Part shown: positions 7,481 through 16,583 of the stretch, piece after piece
Numbering within the stretch: the stretch's first letter is position 1
How the letters are laid out: each line of letters begins with the position of its first letter
NCBI RefSeq assembly: GCF_014200575.1
Contig: NZ_JACHBZ010000001.1
Span: 868,001-932,000, forward strand
Reading direction: 5' to 3'
Length of the DNA stretch: 64,000 bases
From: Mucilaginibacter saanensis
GTDB lineage: Bacteria; Bacteroidota; Bacteroidia; Sphingobacteriales; Sphingobacteriaceae
Position numbers and translations under genes: made by a program
The notes under the pieces: model-generated
What the model saw: the letters and a program-made list of their open reading frames with translations, nothing else
Databases searched by the model: none
What the model was told of the DNA's origin: nothing

Positions 7481-8518
7481 TTACAGCGTTGCTATATCAA
7501 TAACAAAGCGATAACGGACATCGCCTTTAACCATACGGTCATAAGCGGTCTGGATATCTTTAATATCTATCATTTCAATATCCGACACAATGTTATGTTC
7601 GGCGCAAAAATCAAGCATTTCCTGAGTTTCAGGTATGCCGCCTATGCCTGAGCCAGCAACGCTTTTACGGCCACCTAATAATGAGAAAGGGTGGATACTA
7701 TAAGCAGGAGGTACACCAACGCAAATATGTGTACCATTGGTTCTTAATAAAGATAGGTACATATTCATATCATGTTCGGCAGATACGGTATCCAGGATAA
7801 AATCAAATGAACCTTTTACAGCCTTTAACTGTGCAGGATCTGAGGTTACCACAAAATGGTGGGCTCCTAATGCTTTTGCGGCCTCTGCTTTTGAAGCTGA
7901 TGTACTTAAAACAGTAACCTCGGCACCAAAGGCAACACCAAATTTAACGCCCATGTGGCCTAAACCACCCAGTCCTAAAACAGCAAGTTTGTGCCCTTTG
8001 CCTACTTTCCAGTGGCGTAACGGCGAGTAAGTGGTAATACCAGCACACAGCAATGGTGCAGTAGCGGCAAGGGATAATTTATCAGAAATGTGGAGTACAA
8101 ACTCCTCACGTACTACAATGGTGTTTGAGTAGCCACCATAGGTTGGTACGCCATCTTTACCACGGCCGTTGTACGTTTGTACGTTACCCTCTAAGCAATA
8201 CTGCTCTAATCCGTCTTTACAGTTTTCACAAACCTGGCAGGAGTCAACCATACAGCCTACACCGGCCAGTTCGTCTACTTTAAATTTCTTCACATGGTCG
8301 CCCACTTTAACAATGCGGCCAACAATTTCATGACCGGGCACCATCGGGAAAATACCCGGGAACCAATCGTTTTTAATTTGGTGAAGGTCTGAGTGACAAA
8401 CCCCACAGTATTGTATTTCAATTTGAACATCATGAGGTCCAACCTCTCTGCGCTCAAAGTCCCAGGGAGCTAAGTCTGTTTCAGCATCTTGGGCGGCGTA
8501 TCCTTTGGCTTGTATCAT
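7481..8518 (-). CDS. Zinc-dependent NAD(P) alcohol dehydrogenase (YahK/cinnamyl alcohol dehydrogenase type)
   Basis: A 345-residue medium-chain dehydrogenase. Catalytic zinc ligands are visible as C38 (CGVCHSD), H63-E64 (GHEIVG) and C158. The structural zinc loop carries C94, C97, C100 and C108. The Rossmann motif GLGGLGHMGVKFG follows at about residue 176. The family reduces aldehydes to alcohols, usually with NADPH, in the cytoplasm. An AraC-type regulator lies 88 bases upstream on the same strand and may control it. Substrate unknown; detoxification of aldehydes is likely. Confidence 0.92.
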   Translation of the reverse strand: MIQAKGYAAQDAETDLAPWDFERREVGPHDVQIEIQYCGVCHSDLHQIKNDWFPGIFPMVPGHEIVGRIVKVGDHVKKFKVDELAGVGCMVDSCQVCENCKDGLEQYCLEGNVQTYNGRGKDGVPTYGGYSNTIVVREEFVLHISDKLSLAATAPLLCAGITTYSPLRHWKVGKGHKLAVLGLGGLGHMGVKFGVAFGAEVTVLSTSASKAEAAKALGAHHFVVTSDPAQLKAVKGSFDFILDTVSAEHDMNMYLSLLRTNGTHICVGVPPAYSIHPFSLLGGRKSVAGSGIGGIPETQEMLDFCAEHNIVSDIEMIDIKDIQTAYDRMVKGDVRYRFVIDIATL

Positions 8519-8606
8519 ATTTAAGTTGTTTTATGTTTTTCGTAGGCAAATTTAAAACAGATAGCCTCCCTGGTTGCTAAACATTTCAAAGTAATAATTA
8601 TACTTT

Positions 8607-9494
8607 TCAAAGGGTTTTTCTTAAAGCCATGGGAGTAACGCCTGTATGTTTTTTGAAGAAGTTATTAAAATACGATGCGTAATCAAATCCAAGACTAAAA
8701 GCAATGTCTGCAACGCTCCAATTGGTATGTGTTAGTAATGATTTTGCTTCGGTAAGTATCCGTTCATTAATATGGCTGGTTGTTGATTTACCGGTTACCT
8801 CACGTACAGCCGCGTTTAAATGATTTACATGTACAGCCAGCTTATCGGCAAAATCTCCGGCTTTTTTTAACACCAGGCTATACCGTGAAGATTCAACCGG
8901 AAACTGTTTCTCCAATAAACCTAAAAATAGCTTTGCTATACGCGATGCAGCATTTTGAGGGGTATAATAAGCCACCGCGGGCTGCATTTTGATAGCCTCA
9001 TGAATAATAAGGTTCAGGTGATTGCGGATGAGTTCGTATTTGTAAACGTATTCGCTGTCAAGCTCTTGCTGCATTCTGGTAAAAATACTGCTGATATAAG
9101 TAGCCTGTGCATCCTCTAAAAAGTAAACAGGATCGCCGCCTGCTTTAAATAGGTTTGATTCTTCGAGGCTCTCCATGCGGTTGCCAGCCTGTAAAAACTC
9201 ATCAGTAAAAACACAAAAATATCCCAATGCACCGGCATGGTCGCCTTCCCATGAATAGGGAACCATGGGATTAGTGAACACAAGGGCCGGTTTGTTAATT
9301 TCAATGCCCCGATTAGCATAAAGTAGTTGACTGCAGCCTGTTAACGTTAATGTGATCTTGTAAAAATCCCGCCGATTATATGATTCAAGGCTACAGTTAC
9401 CTTCGCAACTTGGGGCAACCCTAAATTGTGTGGGTTCGGTTTTTATATTTTCTAAGTAAGTGTTGTTAATCTCGGTTACGTTTACTACATCCAT
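8607..9494 (-). CDS. AraC family transcriptional regulator
   Basis: A 295-residue regulator with a cupin-like sensing region (about 20-180) and a C-terminal AraC DNA-binding domain (about 195-295). The second HTH shows WSVADIAFSLGFDYASYFNNFFKKHTGVTP, the classic family signature. Start at ATG 9494. It precedes the alcohol dehydrogenase gene on the same strand, so it may activate it in response to a small molecule; ligand unknown. Confidence 0.9.
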   Translation of the reverse strand: MDVVNVTEINNTYLENIKTEPTQFRVAPSCEGNCSLESYNRRDFYKITLTLTGCSQLLYANRGIEINKPALVFTNPMVPYSWEGDHAGALGYFCVFTDEFLQAGNRMESLEESNLFKAGGDPVYFLEDAQATYISSIFTRMQQELDSEYVYKYELIRNHLNLIIHEAIKMQPAVAYYTPQNAASRIAKLFLGLLEKQFPVESSRYSLVLKKAGDFADKLAVHVNHLNAAVREVTGKSTTSHINERILTEAKSLLTHTNWSVADIAFSLGFDYASYFNNFFKKHTGVTPMALRKTL

Positions 9495-9742
9495 TACTCA
9501 AAGTTAAACATTTCAAAGAAAAACTAATGGTTTGTGATCAGGATGTATATCTCGATATGATATAAGGGGGAATAAAGGTTAGTTAAATAGGATAGTCATT
9601 AACATAGGCGATGCTTTATATCAATGCACTGGCAATCTCATGACATTTCCCTGACTTTTTATCCGAATCAGTTAAAAGATTAATTTTCAAAACACTTGCA
9701 TTGTTTGTATCACATCTGTTACATTTAAAAAATTATAAACTA

Positions 9743-9844
9743 ATGCAGAAACACATCCTGGAAGTCTATTTATTAGTTGCCTGCAGCGTGGCCGGCATCA
9801 TGATCAACTCTTTTATCAGGAACAGGTTTTTTAAAAAAGACTAA
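9743..9844 (+). CDS. Possible 33-residue membrane peptide
   Basis: A short open frame (ATG to TAA) whose product begins MQKHILEVYLLVACSVAG and ends in a basic tail, RNRFFKKD. One hydrophobic stretch of about 16 residues followed by positive charges is what a single-pass small membrane protein would look like. A stem-loop follows 40 bases downstream. There is no family recognition; it could be chance. Confidence 0.35.
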   Translation: MQKHILEVYLLVACSVAGIMINSFIRNRFFKKD

Positions 9845-9883
9845 CCCCCGCCTGATTAACCTTCACAATTTAAAATTTTAATT

Positions 9884-9915
9884 TCCTCAGGGTACTCATA
9901 ACAGTATCCTGAGGA
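9884..9915. terminator. Stem-loop (13-bp stem, six-base loop)
   Basis: TCCTCAGGGTACT pairs with AGTATCCTGAGGA with one G-U pair. No T-run follows immediately, so a terminator is only one possibility; it might also be an RNA-stabilising or regulatory hairpin between the 33-residue ORF and the next unit. Confidence 0.45.
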
Positions 9916-10031
9916 TTGCACGTACCGGGTGCCACTTTTTTCTCAAACGTGTTTGTTTACATCTATATTGATCCCCGATAAAGTTATTTACTTTTTCTAC
10001 GTGGGATTCCTTACCTGTTCAAGTAAATGTA

Positions 10032-10241
10032 TTGGAAAAAAGAAATAGCATCAACCAATATGATGATCTGATGGCCTGATCAAAAAAAGCCGCTGCTTTA
10101 CTGTTCGCGGGTAGTTTATGGGGTAGCCCAGACTGCGGATCAAAGACAAGAAAATGCCCTGAAACACAGATCGCTTTGGTAAATATGTTGGAAGTAGCAA
10201 AACAACTTCGTCAGTTAGTTGTAGAAACAACAGTTTCCTGA
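10032..10241 (+). pseudogene. Small ORF interrupted by one in-frame TGA
   Basis: Reading from TTG 10032 gives LEKRNSINQYDDLMA, a TGA at 10077, and then continues in the same frame (SKKAAALLFAG, later CPETQIALVNMLEVAKQLRQ) to a stop at 10241, 69 codons in all. Both sides look protein-like. A strong terminator starts six bases after the final stop, as expected for a real transcription unit. No family is recognised. It may be a gene killed by one substitution, a sequencing error, or two tiny ORFs. The reverse-strand open frame here appears to be a shadow. Confidence 0.4.
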
Positions 10242-10246
10242 CCACT

Positions 10247-10282
10247 AAAAACGGGCAATTTCCGTATAATTGCCTGTTTTTT
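10247..10282 (+). terminator. Rho-independent terminator
   Basis: A 14-bp stem (AAAAACGGGCAATT with AATTGCCTGTTTTT, one G-U pair) ends in six T's. It lies directly after the TGA-interrupted small ORF and just before fabH. Confidence 0.8.
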
Positions 10283-10299
10283 GTTGAATTTTAGTATTT

Positions 10300-11304
10300 A
10301 TGAGATTAAAGAGTAGCGCAGTTATAACGGGTGTAGGTGGTTATGTTCCAGATAACATTCTGAATAACAGTGATTTAGAAAAAATGATTGAAACTAACAG
10401 TGAATGGATAGTTTCAAGGACCGGAATAAGGGAAAGAAGAATTTTAGACGATAAATCACTTGCGACCTCTGATATGGCCACCTGGGCTGTGAAAAATTTA
10501 CTGGAAACTACCGGTTTGTCTGCAGATGAAATTGATTGTGTAATTGTTGCTACTTCAACACCCGATCATCTGCTATTATCAACCGCCAGCATAGTTTGCG
10601 ATAAGGTTGGTTTAACCAATGCCTGGGCAACAGATGTTAACGCCGCGTGCAGCGGTTTTCTGTATGCCTTTACTATGGGTGCCAGTTTAATTGAAGGCGG
10701 CCGTTATAAAAAGGTAATAGTTGTTGGAGCCGACCAAAACAGCGCTATCATAAATTATAAAGACAGAAATACATGTATACTTTTTGGCGATGGTGCCGGG
10801 GCGGTATTAATTGAGCCAACAACTGAAGATCTGGGCCTAATTGACAGCATTTTTAGAACAGACGGCAGGGGAAGGGAGCACTTATTAGTGCCCGCAGGCG
10901 GTTCCATGACACCAGCTACACCGGAGAGTGTTGCTGCTAACAAGCACTATATACACCAGGATGGGAGAGTAGTTTTTAAAGCTGCCATTAACGGTATGAC
11001 AGATACTTGCAAGGCTGTACTTGCCCGCAATAACCTGGATATTTTGGATATTAACTGGTTAATACCACATCAGGCCAATTACAGGATAATACATGCCGTG
11101 GGGGATCATTTGGGGTTACCTGCCGACCGCGTAAAAATTAATATCGATAGATACGGAAATACAACGGCTGCCACTATACCACTTTGTCTTTGGGATTTTA
11201 AAGAAGATTTCAAATATAATGACAATATGATACTAACCGCCTTCGGTGCTGGTTTTTCGTGGGGAGCAACCCTGCTTAAATGGGGAAAGCTGAGAACAGC
11301 ATAA
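10300..11304 (+). CDS. fabH: Beta-ketoacyl-ACP synthase III
   Basis: A 334-residue KAS III. The catalytic triad is visible: Cys117 in NAACSGFLYAF, His257 in LIPHQANYRI and Asn287 in RYGNTTAAT. The enzyme condenses an acyl-CoA primer with malonyl-ACP to start fatty acid synthesis; in this phylum primers are often branched. It is a monocistronic copy not next to other fab genes. Because no rpmF-plsX context is seen, this could be an additional copy specialised for a different primer, which is inference. Confidence 0.92.
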   Translation: MRLKSSAVITGVGGYVPDNILNNSDLEKMIETNSEWIVSRTGIRERRILDDKSLATSDMATWAVKNLLETTGLSADEIDCVIVATSTPDHLLLSTASIVCDKVGLTNAWATDVNAACSGFLYAFTMGASLIEGGRYKKVIVVGADQNSAIINYKDRNTCILFGDGAGAVLIEPTTEDLGLIDSIFRTDGRGREHLLVPAGGSMTPATPESVAANKHYIHQDGRVVFKAAINGMTDTCKAVLARNNLDILDINWLIPHQANYRIIHAVGDHLGLPADRVKINIDRYGNTTAATIPLCLWDFKEDFKYNDNMILTAFGAGFSWGATLLKWGKLRTA

Positions 11305-11340
11305 GTCTTTAATATCAACACGTACCACTTGTTTATAAAC

Positions 11341-11457
11341 GCGTCATTGCTGTGAGGTACGAAGCAATCTCTACACAAGCAGGTCAATCGTACAGGTTTT
11401 ATGCTTCTCTATTTGCTCTGTATAGCTCGGATATTGCTTCGTGCCTCGCAATGACGC
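11341..11457. repeat. REP/MITE-like hairpin element
   Basis: The left arm begins GCGTCATTGC and contains ACGAAGCAATCTC; the right arm, read in reverse complement, begins GCGTCATTGCGAGGCACGAAGCAAT. The arms match over about 28 bases with a three-base insertion and two to three mismatches, and enclose about 58 bases. I recognise this sequence type as a dispersed palindromic repeat found in many genomes. It separates fabH from the thioesterase and explains a spurious N-terminal extension of the latter. Confidence 0.7.
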
Positions 11458-11498
11458 ATTTATTTAGTTTTCCTGTAAAAAACAACAAAACATCAAAA

Positions 11499-11882
11499 AT
11501 GACAACAGAAGAAAGAATCCAAGCCTCTGAAACCCGCATATTCAAAACTGTGTTCCCGAATAATACTAACCATTACGATACACTTTTCGGCGGTTCGGCC
11601 ATGGCCATGATGGATGAGGTAGCTTTTATTACAGCTACCCGTTTTACACGTAAACGGATGGTTACCGTATCATCAGACAGGATTGATTTCAAGAAACCCA
11701 TCCCTGCAGGCACTATTATAGAGCTGATTGGCACAGTATCGCATATAGGTAATACCAGCCTCAAAGTACTGGTAGAGATATTTATTGAGGAGATGTACTC
11801 ATTTGTACGTGAAAAGGCCATAACAGGTACGTTTACCTTTGTAGCTATTGACGAGCATAAGCATCCGGTAAACGTACTCTGA
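11499..11882 (+). CDS. Acyl-CoA thioesterase (hotdog fold)
   Basis: A 127-residue hotdog protein of the YciA/BFIT-like acyl-CoA thioesterase type, which hydrolyses acyl-CoA to free acid and CoA. Family features are NHYDTLFGGSAMAMMDEVAFITATRF, carrying the catalytic Asp and helix, and the strand VSSDRIDFKKPIPAGTIIEL. I start at ATG 11499 (product MTTEERIQ) because upstream open sequence belongs to the hairpin repeat. It is convergent with the GH2 gene (nine-base gap). Confidence 0.88.
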   Translation: MTTEERIQASETRIFKTVFPNNTNHYDTLFGGSAMAMMDEVAFITATRFTRKRMVTVSSDRIDFKKPIPAGTIIELIGTVSHIGNTSLKVLVEIFIEEMYSFVREKAITGTFTFVAIDEHKHPVNVL

Positions 11883-11891
11883 TCTGTTTAA

Positions 11892-14723
11892 TCAATTTCC
11901 TTCAACGGTTACCAGGCCGCCTAAACCGGCTTGTTGGCTGTTTGATGTTTCTATCAATATACTTAATTCCCGTTTGTTTTGACCTGCTGGCATATTCACG
12001 GTTATATCGCCGCTGTCACTATTAGTCTTAGTGGCCAGTAATGTTTTATCAAGCCAAACCTCGGCTTTGCCGCTTACATTTCTGATAATGATTTTGCCGC
12101 CATTGTTGCGTTGCCCAAGGTAAGGAGTAAACCTGGTGCGGAACACCGCAAAATTGCCGTTACTGAATTGCTGCAGCTGACCGGGTTTTACCGGTTGCCA
12201 GCTATTCATATCATTTTCTGCAATTACTTTGTTTGGGTCGGGCTTTACGGTACTGCCCGGAGATAGCAACCACCTGTCAAGCACCAGGTACGGTCGTACT
12301 ACTGCAACCGAAGGGATGGCTGCAGTTGCCTGAATATTAATGGCAATGGTAGCAGGCTTTAATCCCGGCGAAGTGGCCGTTAATGTAAGCTTACCACTAC
12401 CTGCGGCTTTACTTTGTAATATAACCTGTGCCAAACCATTAAACAGGCTCCTGGCGTTACCCTTTTCAGGCTCATGCGAATTAGGATCACCATTACCCAA
12501 ACCTATAATATCACCTGCACCTTTCAGCTCAAATTCTACTGGCAGGTTCGCTGTTTGAACGGGCCGGCCTTTGGCGTCAAGGGCTTCTACTGTTACTGGT
12601 GCTGCGTCCCAGCCATCGCTGGTAAGCGTGTTACGGTACGGTGTTAAACGCAGGCTTACGGGTTTACCGGTTGTTTCTAACATGAAATGCGATACAGCTT
12701 TACCATCCTTATAGCCAATGGCTTCCAGTTTACCGGGTTCATAAGGCACTTCCCAGGTATTCATTTCATATTTATCAACGGTTTGCTCGCCTATCACTTT
12801 TCCGTTTAATATCAATTTCACCTTATCAGCATTACTCATGGCCATCACCTTGATTGGCTTGCCCTCGCTACCCGCCCAGTTCCAGTGCGGTACCAATTGT
12901 AATATAGGTTTGGTACTAATCCATTGTGCCTGGTGTATGTAAAAAGCTGTTTTTGGAAAGCCGCAGATATCCATGATTCCAAAATTTGAACCTGCCGTTG
13001 GCCAGTCATAAGGTGTAGGTTCGCCATGGTAATCAAATCCGGTCCATACAAAACACCCGGCCAAAAACGGTCGTTCGGCCACAGCTTTCCATGCTTCGCG
13101 GTGAGTTGATCCCCAGTCAGGTTTTTGAGTATCATAAGCATCCAGCAAATGCTTGTCCTTATCCGTTACGTAGTTACCCCGCACCATAATGGCCGATGCA
13201 TCTTCAGAACTTGTGAGCAACATTTCGGGATGCGCTTTATGGAAACGGTCGTAATTTTCAATCTGATAGTTAAAGCCTACCACATCAACTGCTTGTGACA
13301 CATTTACGGGCTCAAACAGACCGCCATTTGCAGCGGCGGTAACCGGACGTGTGGTATCCAGTTTTTTAACCTCGGCGCTCATCCGGCGTACCATTTCGTA
13401 ACCAATTTCGGTGCCCTGCATCGGCTCTTCATTAAATACCGACCAAAGAATTACGCTGGGGTGGTTTCTGTCGCGACGCACCATCCAGCTTAACTGACGC
13501 AGGTACTCGGGCGACGAGTTAAAGTTACGGTTCTCATCCATTACCAAAATGCCTATCCTGTCGCAGGCATCTAAAAACTCTGCCGATGGCGGATTATGGG
13601 CACAGCGATAGGCATTGGCACCCATTTCTTTTAGTTTTTGCAAACGAAAATCCCAAAGGGAATTTGGTACCGCAACACCTACACCTGCATGGTCCTGGTG
13701 ATTACACACGCCAAATAGTTTAACGTGCTTGTCATTCAAATAAAAGCCCGAATCGGCTGTGAAACGTATGGTACGGAAACCGCAGGAGGTTATCAAAGTA
13801 TCTGTAGGTTTGCCGTTTTGAGTAATAATGGTTTGCACCTTATATAAAGTTGGCTCATCCAAAGTCCAAAGTTTGGGGTTGTTCACCGCAAGCGACAGAT
13901 GTGCAACAGACTCTGCAAGTGGCGCTATGGTAGCAGATGTTTCGGCACTTACAACTTTAAGCCCTTTATTATCTATAAGGGTTGATGAAATGGTGGCGTC
14001 GGCGCTTAGTTTTCCTGCGTTTTCTAAAGTAGCTTCAATGGGTATCTCCCAGATGTCTGCCGATTTTTTGACCGGTTGGGCAAATACGCCATTAGTGATA
14101 ATATGTACAGGCGAACGCTCTACCAGCCAGGTATGGCGATAAATGCCCGCTCCCTCATACCACCAGCCTTCCTGATCAACCGCATCCACGCGTATGGCAA
14201 TGGTATTAAGCTCATCGCCATATTTGGCCATGGCGGTCATATCGATATAAAAAGAAGTATAGCCAGACCAATTGCGGTGCACAACAATACCGTTGAGCCA
14301 AACCGTGCAATGGGTAGCAATACCATCAAATTGCAGTTCAAGGTTTTTGCCGCGTTGTTTAGGATCAATTTTAAAGCTTCTGCGATACCATGCTATACCT
14401 CGCTGCCTGTAGCCTTGAGATAGGTTGGCATTTTGATCAAAGCCGCCTTCAATGGCCCAGTCATGCGGTAAATTAAGCAATCGCCAGTCTGTATCGTCAT
14501 AATCAGGGGCTGCTGCTCCGCCGGCCTTACCAGCTTTTGCATTATTATAACTTGCCCCATGTCCCCTCACGATGGGGAAAGGGATATCGCCCAAATGAAA
14601 GCGCCAGCCATTATCAAGTGATAGCCGGGTAGCCGATGGCGCATTCATGTTGTTTTGCTGGGCCGATACTGATAAAACAGGAAATAAGAAGCAAAGAAAG
14701 AGAAGATAAGTATTTAGTTTCAC
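11892..14723 (-). CDS. Glycoside hydrolase family 2 (beta-galactosidase type)
   Basis: A secreted 943-residue GH2 enzyme. A signal peptide ends SVSAQQ at about 22. Sugar-binding and Ig-like domains span about 30-320 and the TIM barrel about 320-620. Landmarks are RCAHNPPS, acid/base Glu432 in VFNEEP and probable nucleophile Glu507 in LLTSSED. A long C-terminal region (about 680-943) contains two further Ig-like/carbohydrate-binding modules. The start is GTG 14723, fixed by the signal peptide. It is divergent from a GDSL esterase 89 bases away, which suggests paired action on a plant polysaccharide. Activity could be galactosidase or glucuronidase. Confidence 0.9.
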   Translation of the reverse strand: MKLNTYLLFLCFLFPVLSVSAQQNNMNAPSATRLSLDNGWRFHLGDIPFPIVRGHGASYNNAKAGKAGGAAAPDYDDTDWRLLNLPHDWAIEGGFDQNANLSQGYRQRGIAWYRRSFKIDPKQRGKNLELQFDGIATHCTVWLNGIVVHRNWSGYTSFYIDMTAMAKYGDELNTIAIRVDAVDQEGWWYEGAGIYRHTWLVERSPVHIITNGVFAQPVKKSADIWEIPIEATLENAGKLSADATISSTLIDNKGLKVVSAETSATIAPLAESVAHLSLAVNNPKLWTLDEPTLYKVQTIITQNGKPTDTLITSCGFRTIRFTADSGFYLNDKHVKLFGVCNHQDHAGVGVAVPNSLWDFRLQKLKEMGANAYRCAHNPPSAEFLDACDRIGILVMDENRNFNSSPEYLRQLSWMVRRDRNHPSVILWSVFNEEPMQGTEIGYEMVRRMSAEVKKLDTTRPVTAAANGGLFEPVNVSQAVDVVGFNYQIENYDRFHKAHPEMLLTSSEDASAIMVRGNYVTDKDKHLLDAYDTQKPDWGSTHREAWKAVAERPFLAGCFVWTGFDYHGEPTPYDWPTAGSNFGIMDICGFPKTAFYIHQAQWISTKPILQLVPHWNWAGSEGKPIKVMAMSNADKVKLILNGKVIGEQTVDKYEMNTWEVPYEPGKLEAIGYKDGKAVSHFMLETTGKPVSLRLTPYRNTLTSDGWDAAPVTVEALDAKGRPVQTANLPVEFELKGAGDIIGLGNGDPNSHEPEKGNARSLFNGLAQVILQSKAAGSGKLTLTATSPGLKPATIAINIQATAAIPSVAVVRPYLVLDRWLLSPGSTVKPDPNKVIAENDMNSWQPVKPGQLQQFSNGNFAVFRTRFTPYLGQRNNGGKIIIRNVSGKAEVWLDKTLLATKTNSDSGDITVNMPAGQNKRELSILIETSNSQQAGLGGLVTVEGN

Positions 14724-14812
14724 CGAATTAAATTTTAATTGTAAATATAACGCTTTATCTAAAAGTCATATATTTATTTCCGTTAGCAATGTACTAACTA
14801 ACAGAAAAAAAT

Positions 14813-15583
14813 ATGAACAAAGGGGAGAAAAATAAAAGAAGAGCATTTATCCGGACGTTGGGCTTAGGTACCTTGGGCGCACTTGCAGCACCTTATGCTT
14901 TTTCGTTACCAGCTAAACCTGTAAAGCGCGACGGAGCACCTAAAATAATTTTATTTCAGGGCGATTCCATTACTGATGGTGGACGGTCCTATAATAAAGA
15001 CTGGAACCATATTATGGGGCAAAGTTTCCCGTACTTAATCTCCAGCCGTTTATGGTTTGATCATATAGACCAGCAATTGATGTTTTACAACAGGGGTATT
15101 AGCGGTAATACAGTAAAAAACTTGCTTGACCGCTGGCAGCCCGATGCCTTGGACCTGAAACCAGATATTTTGAGTATTCTTGTTGGGGTTAATGATGTGT
15201 TTGCTGTTATTAAAAACAATAACCCCACCACGGTTGAGGAGTTTAAACTGAACTACGAGCAGCTTATTATCAAAACTACAACTGCACTCCCTGATGTTAA
15301 ACTGGTAATTTGCGAACCTTTTATATTGCCGGTAGGGCAGGTAAAGGAAAACCCGGACCGCTGGCAGCAGGAGATCACTCCCCGGCAGGCAATAGTAAAG
15401 GCATTAGCTAAGCAATATAACGCAGTATTTGTACCCTTACAACATGTTTTTACAGATGCAACCCAAAAAGCCCCTGCTGATTACTGGATATGGGATGGTG
15501 TGCACCCTATGCCGGCAGGTCATGAGCTGATAGCCCGGCAGTGGATAAAAGTGGTAAAGAAAGAGCTTGGCTTTCCCCGTTAA
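14813..15583 (+). CDS. SGNH/GDSL hydrolase family protein
   Basis: A 256-residue exported esterase. The N-terminus KNKRRAFIRTLGLGTLGALAAP is a twin-arginine-like signal. The four SGNH blocks are visible: GDSITDGG (Ser), RGISGNTV (Gly), GVNDVF (Asn) and WDGVHPMPAGH (Asp/His). It resembles acetylesterases that remove acetyl groups from polysaccharides. The divergent GH2 gene (start 14723) shares the 89-base intergenic region, so both may be co-regulated. Confidence 0.88.
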   Translation: MNKGEKNKRRAFIRTLGLGTLGALAAPYAFSLPAKPVKRDGAPKIILFQGDSITDGGRSYNKDWNHIMGQSFPYLISSRLWFDHIDQQLMFYNRGISGNTVKNLLDRWQPDALDLKPDILSILVGVNDVFAVIKNNNPTTVEEFKLNYEQLIIKTTTALPDVKLVICEPFILPVGQVKENPDRWQQEITPRQAIVKALAKQYNAVFVPLQHVFTDATQKAPADYWIWDGVHPMPAGHELIARQWIKVVKKELGFPR

Positions 15584-15602
15584 TAAGGTTGCTTTAGCGT
15601 TT

Positions 15603-16463
15603 TTAATGAAGGCCCTTGCGTTTAAGCAAACCTCCGGTGGTATCGTCAATACTTTGCTGCACAATAAATGCCTTGGGATCAATACCAAGAATGGTTTGCT
15701 TAAGTGAGGGAATCTCGAGGCGGGTGGCAACGGTAAAAACAATATCGCGGGGATCATTGATATGACCATCTTTTCCGTAACCGCTTTTACCCTGGTAAAT
15801 GGTAACCCCGCGACCAAGGGTTTCTGTAATGGCTTTGCGGATGGCTTCGCTATGGGTGGATATAACTGTTATGCCCGAATATTGCTCAATACCATTCAAA
15901 ATAAAATCAATCATTTTGGCGGCGGCCATATAGGTTAGTATCGAGTACATAGCCGGTTCAACACCCAGGAAAAATGCCGCCAGGCTAAATATGATTACAT
16001 TCAGCAGTAAAATAAAATCGCTTACTTTAAGTAATTGAGTTTTTTTGCTTACAAGCACGGCTGCAATTTCGGTGCCGTCAAGTACGGCGCCGCCGCGCAT
16101 GGCCAAACCACTTCCGGTGCCTATAAATACGCCTCCGAAAATAGCTGTAAGCAATTTATCATGTGTAACATCCGGAAAGCTAATGACTACCAGGCTAACG
16201 GATAACAAGCCGATGGCCAGCGTGCTTTTAATGGCAAATTCCAGGCCCAGCTTTTTATAACCCAACCACAGGAACGGTACATTAATAATAAAGATGAGAA
16301 TTGAGATAGGTAAAGCGGTTATATCTGCTACCAGCATGGCTACCCCGGTAGCACCACCATCAATAAAATGGCTTGATAACAAAAAACCTTTAAGACCAAA
16401 TCCGGCCGATAGTATCCCAATTCCGATGGTTATGGCATCTTTTATTGTCTTGATCGCGTTCAT
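15603..16463 (-). CDS. YitT family membrane protein (DUF2179)
   Basis: A 286-residue protein with five to six hydrophobic segments in residues 1-200 (GFGLKGFLLSSHFIDGGATGVAML is typical) and a soluble DUF2179 domain at the C-terminus (ISTHSEAIRKAITETLGRGVTIYQGKSGYG). I start at ATG 16463, product MNAIKTIKDA, rather than an upstream GTG at 16499. Function of the family is unclear. It is convergent with the GDSL gene. Confidence 0.88.
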   Translation of the reverse strand: MNAIKTIKDAITIGIGILSAGFGLKGFLLSSHFIDGGATGVAMLVADITALPISILIFIINVPFLWLGYKKLGLEFAIKSTLAIGLLSVSLVVISFPDVTHDKLLTAIFGGVFIGTGSGLAMRGGAVLDGTEIAAVLVSKKTQLLKVSDFILLLNVIIFSLAAFFLGVEPAMYSILTYMAAAKMIDFILNGIEQYSGITVISTHSEAIRKAITETLGRGVTIYQGKSGYGKDGHINDPRDIVFTVATRLEIPSLKQTILGIDPKAFIVQQSIDDTTGGLLKRKGLH

Positions 16464-16583
16464 TTCCAAATATAGTCCTTCAGACGTAAAATTTGGCACA
16501 TTCTGGCGCTTAGTTTATCCGGAAAGCGTATTCTGAAAGTCAAAAAATAACGAGATTTAATGGTTTTTTATCGTAATCTGTTG

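Noticed and set aside
10051..10245. Minus-strand open frame of 64 codons
   Set aside because: It is antisense to the TGA-interrupted ORF and the plus-strand terminator; its composition looks like a shadow.
11352..11498. N-terminal extension of the thioesterase
   Set aside because: This stretch is the hairpin repeat; the family core starts at the ATG at 11499.
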